In this document: positions 13,481-17,275 of the stretch, piece by piece
How positions within the stretch are numbered: position 1 is the stretch's first letter
How the letters are laid out: each line of letters begins with the position of its first letter
Origin: an uncultured Lachnospiraceae bacterium
GTDB lineage: Bacteria > Bacillota_A > Clostridia > Lachnospirales > Lachnospiraceae
Length of the DNA stretch: 17,275 nucleotides
Assembly (NCBI GenBank): GCA_910588595.1
Contig: CAJUQU010000054.1
Coordinates: forward strand, 1 to 17,275
Direction: 5' to 3'
Notes under the pieces: generated by a model
What the model saw: the letters and a program-made list of their open reading frames with translations, nothing else
The model's database searches: none
What the model was told of the DNA's origin: nothing
Program-made: the position numbers and the translations under genes

Positions 13481-15436
13481 ATGTACGGGTATCAGAAAGG
13501 ATTGATCTTTACAAATGACAAATGTATCGGCTGTAACAAATGTATCTCGGCATGTCCGGTGATCGTAGCGAATCGGGCTGTCAAGACGGATCAGGGACTT
13601 CAGCGGATCGAGGTGGACGGCGAGAGATGTATCGTGTGCGGTGCCTGTTTTGATGCGTGTGAGCACAATGCGAGAGAGTTTGTGGATGACACGGAGGCTT
13701 TTTTCGAAGCGCTCTCAAGAGGAGAAAAAATATCGGTTTTATGGGCACCAGCGTTTGCGGCAAACTATCCGAATGAGTACAGACAGATCCTCGGAGGATT
13801 GAAGAAGCTTGGCGCAAACCGCATCATAAGCGTGAGTTTTGGCGCGGATATCACGACATGGGGATATATCAAATACATCACGGAACACAATTTCCAGGGA
13901 GGGATCTCCCAGCCTTGTCCGGCGATCGTCAATTACATAGAACACTATATTCCAGAGCTCATACCTAAGCTCGTACCCATACAGAGTCCGCTCATGTGTG
14001 CGGCGATCTACGCGAAGAAATATCTGAATATCACGGACAAGCTCGCATTTATCAGCCCGTGCATTGCCAAGAAGGATGAGATCAGTGATCCTAAAAACAG
14101 CGGGTATGTGAGCTACAATGTGACATTTGACCATCTGACAAAATATGCGAAACGGCATAATATCAAGGCGGAACCTGCGCCTGACGAGATCGAGTACGGT
14201 CTGGGGTCGATCTATCCCATGCCCGGCGGGTTGAAGGAGAACGTGTACTGGTTCTGCGGCGAGGAAGTGTTTATCCGTCAGATCGAGGGCGAAAAACACG
14301 CGTACCATTTTCTTGAGGACTACAAGACGAGGGTTCTTGCAGGGAGGCGGCTGCCCTTTATGGTTGATGCGCTCAACTGCGCCCAGGGCTGTATCTACGG
14401 CACGGGTGTGGAGGAGGAAAAGACCAGAACAGATGACATTCTCTATGAACTTCAGGCGATCAAGGAGGCGAGCAAGTCAAACAGGAGGAGCAGTGCGTGG
14501 GCGAGAAAGGCATCGCCCGCACAGAGACTGCGGAGCCTCAACAGGCAGTTTGCACGCCTCGACATCAAGGACTTTGTGCGTGAGTACACGGACAAATCAA
14601 AGGGAAATGAGATACAGAAACCGGATCTGGCGGAGCTGAATGCCATCTTTGCAGATATGAACAAGACAAATGCGGTGCAGCAGAATATCGACTGCAGCGC
14701 GTGCGGCTATGAGACCTGTACCGCGATGGCGACGGCGATCTACAATGGCTGCAATAATAAGGACAGCTGTGTCCACTATATTAAGAATGTGGCGGAGGAA
14801 GAGAAGGAGCACATCCAGGAGATCTCGTTTGAGGTGGAAGCCAAGAATGAGGAGATGGCAAGGAAGAACGAGAAGATCAGCGAGATGGTAGCGGAGGCGA
14901 ACGGTGAGTTCACGACACTGAATGCGTCCATCGACGAGATGATCGACGGCAATAACAACAATGCGGAGGAGAGTACCAACATCAGCATGGCGATGGTGGA
15001 TGTTGTCGATTTCTGTGACGAGATGAAAAAATCCTTTGGCGAGATCCATGAGCTGTTAGAGCAGCTCGGCGGAAACAATGAGAACATCACAAAGGTGGCG
15101 GCAAAGACAAACCTGCTGTCGCTCAATGCCTCCATAGAGGCGGCGAGGGCTGGTGAAGTCGGAAAAGGCTTTGCGGTGGTGGCGCAGGAGATCAAGACTT
15201 TGAGCGATGTCAGCAGGGGCGCTGCCGACGACAGCAGCAAAAACAAGGAGCAGATCGTGTCGGCGATGACGAAGCTGATGGAGAGCTCGGAAAATCTGAT
15301 GAAGGTCGTGGACAATGTAAACGAGCGGATATCAAACCTGGCGGCGAGCACGGAGGAGATCGCAGCCTCCGCCACGATGATCGGACAGGTCGCATCGGAG
15401 CTTCACAGCAAATTCGACAGGATCAGTGCGCTCTGA
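13481..15436 (+). CDS. Ferredoxin / [FeFe]-hydrogenase-like / chemoreceptor fusion, soluble redox or H2 sensor
   Basis: In order, the 651 residues hold two [4Fe-4S] ferredoxin motifs (Cys15-18-21-25 and Cys50-53-56-60), then an [FeFe]-hydrogenase H-cluster-type domain (about 80-310) with Cys146 in QPCPAIVNY, Cys194 in SPCIAKKDE, and Cys300 and Cys304 in NCAQGCIYG. Next comes a CxxCx4C...C iron-sulfur domain (Cys405-408-413-430), then a coiled-coil methyl-accepting signalling domain whose tip reads KTNLLSLNASIEAARAGEVG (542-561). No membrane segment exists, so it is a cytosolic receptor, probably coupling redox state or H2 to CheA/CheW. All four H-cluster ligands remain, but the catalytic proton-relay Cys is Pro145, which suggests sensing rather than turnover. 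ATG 13481 follows AGAGGGGA; GTG 13472 is too close to it. Confidence 0.9.
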   Translation: MYGYQKGLIFTNDKCIGCNKCISACPVIVANRAVKTDQGLQRIEVDGERCIVCGACFDACEHNAREFVDDTEAFFEALSRGEKISVLWAPAFAANYPNEYRQILGGLKKLGANRIISVSFGADITTWGYIKYITEHNFQGGISQPCPAIVNYIEHYIPELIPKLVPIQSPLMCAAIYAKKYLNITDKLAFISPCIAKKDEISDPKNSGYVSYNVTFDHLTKYAKRHNIKAEPAPDEIEYGLGSIYPMPGGLKENVYWFCGEEVFIRQIEGEKHAYHFLEDYKTRVLAGRRLPFMVDALNCAQGCIYGTGVEEEKTRTDDILYELQAIKEASKSNRRSSAWARKASPAQRLRSLNRQFARLDIKDFVREYTDKSKGNEIQKPDLAELNAIFADMNKTNAVQQNIDCSACGYETCTAMATAIYNGCNNKDSCVHYIKNVAEEEKEHIQEISFEVEAKNEEMARKNEKISEMVAEANGEFTTLNASIDEMIDGNNNNAEESTNISMAMVDVVDFCDEMKKSFGEIHELLEQLGGNNENITKVAAKTNLLSLNASIEAARAGEVGKGFAVVAQEIKTLSDVSRGAADDSSKNKEQIVSAMTKLMESSENLMKVVDNVNERISNLAASTEEIAASATMIGQVASELHSKFDRISAL

Positions 15437-15448
15437 CAGTCTTGATAT

Positions 15449-15493
15449 AAAAAGTGGTAAAGTCCTATGCATATTGGGGCATTACCCTTTTTT
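15449..15493 (+). terminator. Terminator of the chemoreceptor gene
   Basis: AAAAAGTGGTAA-A-GTCC (15449-15465) pairs with GGGGC-A-TTACCCTTTTTT (15476-15493) with two mismatches and G-T pairs, ending in six T. Confidence 0.75.
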
Positions 15494-15545
15494 GTGTTAA
15501 AATGAAATAGTTCCGGAAATCTATTATGGAGGAGGGAGTGGGTCT

Positions 15546-15965
15546 ATGCCATTTACGATCTACGTACAAATGAAAAAGCCGGGCAGGCAAAAATACGCAG
15601 ATATACAGCCCGTCCCGTTTGCGCTCGACGAAAAGCCGCAGACGGTCCGTGATCTTCTCGTCGGTCTGACAAAACTTGGCGTCCGACAGTACAATGCGCG
15701 AAAGGATGAAGGGCAGATCTTAGCGTACCTGACGCGCGAGGAGATCGAGGCACAGGCGGAGCGCGGAAAGGTCTCCTTTGGTCTGCGCGGCGGTGCGGAC
15801 GCGGTGGAGGACAGTGCGGTCGCAAACACGCTGCAGTGTTTTGAGGACGGGATCTACCGCGTGTTTGCCGGAGGGGAGGAGCTGACCGAACTCTCCGGCG
15901 AGATCGCGTGGACGGACGATCTGGTGTTTACTTTTATCAGGCTGACAATGCTCGCCGGAGGGTGA
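15546..15965 (+). CDS. Protein of unknown function (139 aa)
   Basis: I do not recognise this protein. It starts at ATG 15546 after a long purine ribosome site (GGAGGAGGGAG) and ends at TGA 15963-15965. It opens MPFTIYVQMKKPGRQK, followed by a beta-rich and then helical part (QTVRDLLVGLTKL, LTREEIEAQAERGKVSFGL). The last third (CFEDGIYRVFAGGEELTELS, DLVFTFIRLTMLAGG) looks like the strands of a small alpha/beta domain. There is no signal, membrane segment or enzyme motif; the single Cys is not in a motif. It nearly touches the next gene (2-base gap), so the two form an operon and probably act together. A weak TAAAAT at 15498-15503 may be its -10 box. Confidence 0.82.
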   Translation: MPFTIYVQMKKPGRQKYADIQPVPFALDEKPQTVRDLLVGLTKLGVRQYNARKDEGQILAYLTREEIEAQAERGKVSFGLRGGADAVEDSAVANTLQCFEDGIYRVFAGGEELTELSGEIAWTDDLVFTFIRLTMLAGG

Positions 15966-15967
15966 GG

Positions 15968-17275
15968 ATGATTTATGAAAGGGGAAGACAGATGGCAGGA
16001 TATACATATGAGTCCAGGAGAGAATTGGATGAAAGGATCGCCAGGGAATTTGCAAAAAGAGGAAGGCAAATCCCGCGGGAAGAGAAAAAGCTGCTTCCGG
16101 ACAAGGACTGCTATGCAGTGCCGCGGGAGGTGTGCGGCGAGATACGCCAGCTGCTGCAGGACGGTACTTACAGCAGACTGAGCGACCTGTACAGGGACCG
16201 GTTTCAAAATGTGGTTGAAGTCTGTGTGGGACAGGCGTATCAGGAAGACTTTTACTATGCGCTCGATGAGATGAACAGCTGCCAGATGACAGCCGGGTGG
16301 TTTCGCAGGAGCCTCCGCTCCGCGAGTTACATACCGTTTGTGGAGGACAGCGTCCGGCTGCTGCGCGCCTACGCACAGTTGGATTTTTATACACACGGGG
16401 ATCCGGCGGAGGATCGCCAGCGGGAGCAGGCGGGCGGCGCGGGGAGGAAAGGCATTGCGGATGTGCTGACGGGAAACATCGCCGAGGCGTTTTATGACCA
16501 TGCCCGCAATAAGCCGTTTGGCTATGCATGGATACTGGCGGCGCAGATCGACCGGGGCGAGGAGCGGACGATCCAGGCGGTGCGGGATATTCTCTTTGGC
16601 GAGAACAACACGCTGATGATGAGCCGTGAGCTCATTCTTGGCATCGTCATGTCGAAAAGCCAGGAATTGTACGAGGATCTCGGCAGGTTCCTGCTCGCTG
16701 CGCGGCTTCAGGAGGGGGCGCGGCAGGCGGTCTGTGAGACCATGGATGCGGGCAGGCAGGAGGCGTTTATGCATCTGTTTTCCGTGATCGAGGAGAACGA
16801 CCTGACCCGGTATTCTTCTGTCAAAAGAGCGATCAGCACATGGATCGGCATTTTCAATGAGAACAGTGTGGACCGTGTGACGGAGAAACTGATGCGGATG
16901 ATGGGGCAGTGTCTGCGCGACGAGGCGTACCGGAGGGAACAGCTCCGATCAAATGATGCCGTTGCCATCAGCTGTGCGCTCTGGGCAATAGGCTTTTACA
17001 ACGCGGATGAGGCGGTGGAGGTTGTCCTCTCCCTCATCCGAAATGGCACAAGACAGCAGATGATGACGGCATCTTATTTCTGTCTCTCCCTGCAGGATGA
17101 GAAGAGGCAGATGCGCGCGGCGAAGGAAGTGATCCTGGCACACCCGGATGACGTGGAGCTTGCCGCATGTTTTATGCCCTGTTTTATGGAGTCTCCAAAC
17201 AGGAGGCTTTTTCAGCTGATCCACAATGAGCATGAATTTGCCTATAATTTCAGTGAAAGTAAAGCGCGCGTCCCC
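15968..17275 (+). CDS. Large helical protein of unknown function, N-terminal part
   Basis: The frame is open from 15968 to the window end (436 codons, no stop), so the gene is cut off. Two starts are plausible: ATG 15968 behind GGAGG (15957-15961) and ATG 15992 (MAGYTYESRRELDERIAREF) behind AGGGGA. The sequence is almost wholly helical with recurring amphipathic pairs (EVCGEIRQLLQDG, RTIQAVRDILFG, YEDLGRFLLAARLQEGARQA, DEAVEVVLSLIRNGTRQQMM), suggesting a HEAT-like repeat scaffold. No signal, membrane segment or catalytic motif is visible. Such N-terminal regions occur in large clostridial DUF-type proteins (I think of DUF5724/DUF4132), but I cannot confirm this. It forms a two-gene operon with the 139-aa gene. 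Confidence 0.8.
   Translation, partial: MIYERGRQMAGYTYESRRELDERIAREFAKRGRQIPREEKKLLPDKDCYAVPREVCGEIRQLLQDGTYSRLSDLYRDRFQNVVEVCVGQAYQEDFYYALDEMNSCQMTAGWFRRSLRSASYIPFVEDSVRLLRAYAQLDFYTHGDPAEDRQREQAGGAGRKGIADVLTGNIAEAFYDHARNKPFGYAWILAAQIDRGEERTIQAVRDILFGENNTLMMSRELILGIVMSKSQELYEDLGRFLLAARLQEGARQAVCETMDAGRQEAFMHLFSVIEENDLTRYSSVKRAISTWIGIFNENSVDRVTEKLMRMMGQCLRDEAYRREQLRSNDAVAISCALWAIGFYNADEAVEVVLSLIRNGTRQQMMTASYFCLSLQDEKRQMRAAKEVILAHPDDVELAACFMPCFMESPNRRLFQLIHNEHEFAYNFSESKARVP

Noticed and set aside
1..17275. CRISPR array, rRNA, prophage or insertion sequence
   Set aside because: No spaced repeat array, rRNA sequence, phage structural gene or transposase is seen in the window.

Overview
The window reads as chromosomal DNA from a motile, anaerobic Gram-positive Clostridia, most likely Lachnospiraceae-like (inference). 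The supporting signs are strong GGAGG-type ribosome binding sites, TATAAT-type promoters, a tRNA gene without encoded CCA, a ferredoxin/[FeFe]-hydrogenase-type protein, and a flagellin with a CsrA-family gene beside it. No species is claimed.

Layout. 1-97: tail of a GH31-type glycosidase, a very long hairpin terminator, and a minus-strand tRNA-Gly(CCC) with its own promoter. 500-1242: two small proteins of unknown function. 1263-5822: carAB (carbamoyl-phosphate synthase) with its own promoter and terminator. 5824-8421: queH (queuosine synthesis) and argS (arginyl-tRNA synthetase), ending in a strong terminator. 8542-9561: a segment bounded by perfect 28-bp inverted repeats that carries a minus-strand FimB/FimE-sized tyrosine recombinase and a near-consensus promoter facing out of its left end. 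9562-12142: a CsrA-family gene and a large flagellin gene. 12241-13299: a family-2 glycosyltransferase, probably for flagellin. 13481-15436: a soluble ferredoxin/[FeFe]-hydrogenase-like/methyl-accepting-chemotaxis fusion. 15546-17275: a small unknown protein and the start of a large helical protein that runs off the window.

Main hypothesis. The 8542-9561 segment looks like a self-encoded DNA inversion switch. In the orientation shown, its outward promoter (8581-8608, minus strand) points at the end of argS and does nothing useful, while a plus-strand hairpin (9491-9530) insulates the right edge. After inversion the same promoter would lie at about 9495-9522, pointing right into csrA and possibly on into flagellin. 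The csrA leader has two CsrA-like sites, one on its Shine-Dalgarno. The flagellin leader has a hairpin with an ACGGAU loop plus a second GGA site on its Shine-Dalgarno, the layout known for Bacillus subtilis hag. DNA inversion may therefore set the level of an RNA-binding repressor that controls flagellin translation. The genes, repeats and motifs are seen directly; the wiring is inference.

The downstream glycosyltransferase and the redox-type chemoreceptor extend the motility theme. The first 8.4 kb is ordinary housekeeping.
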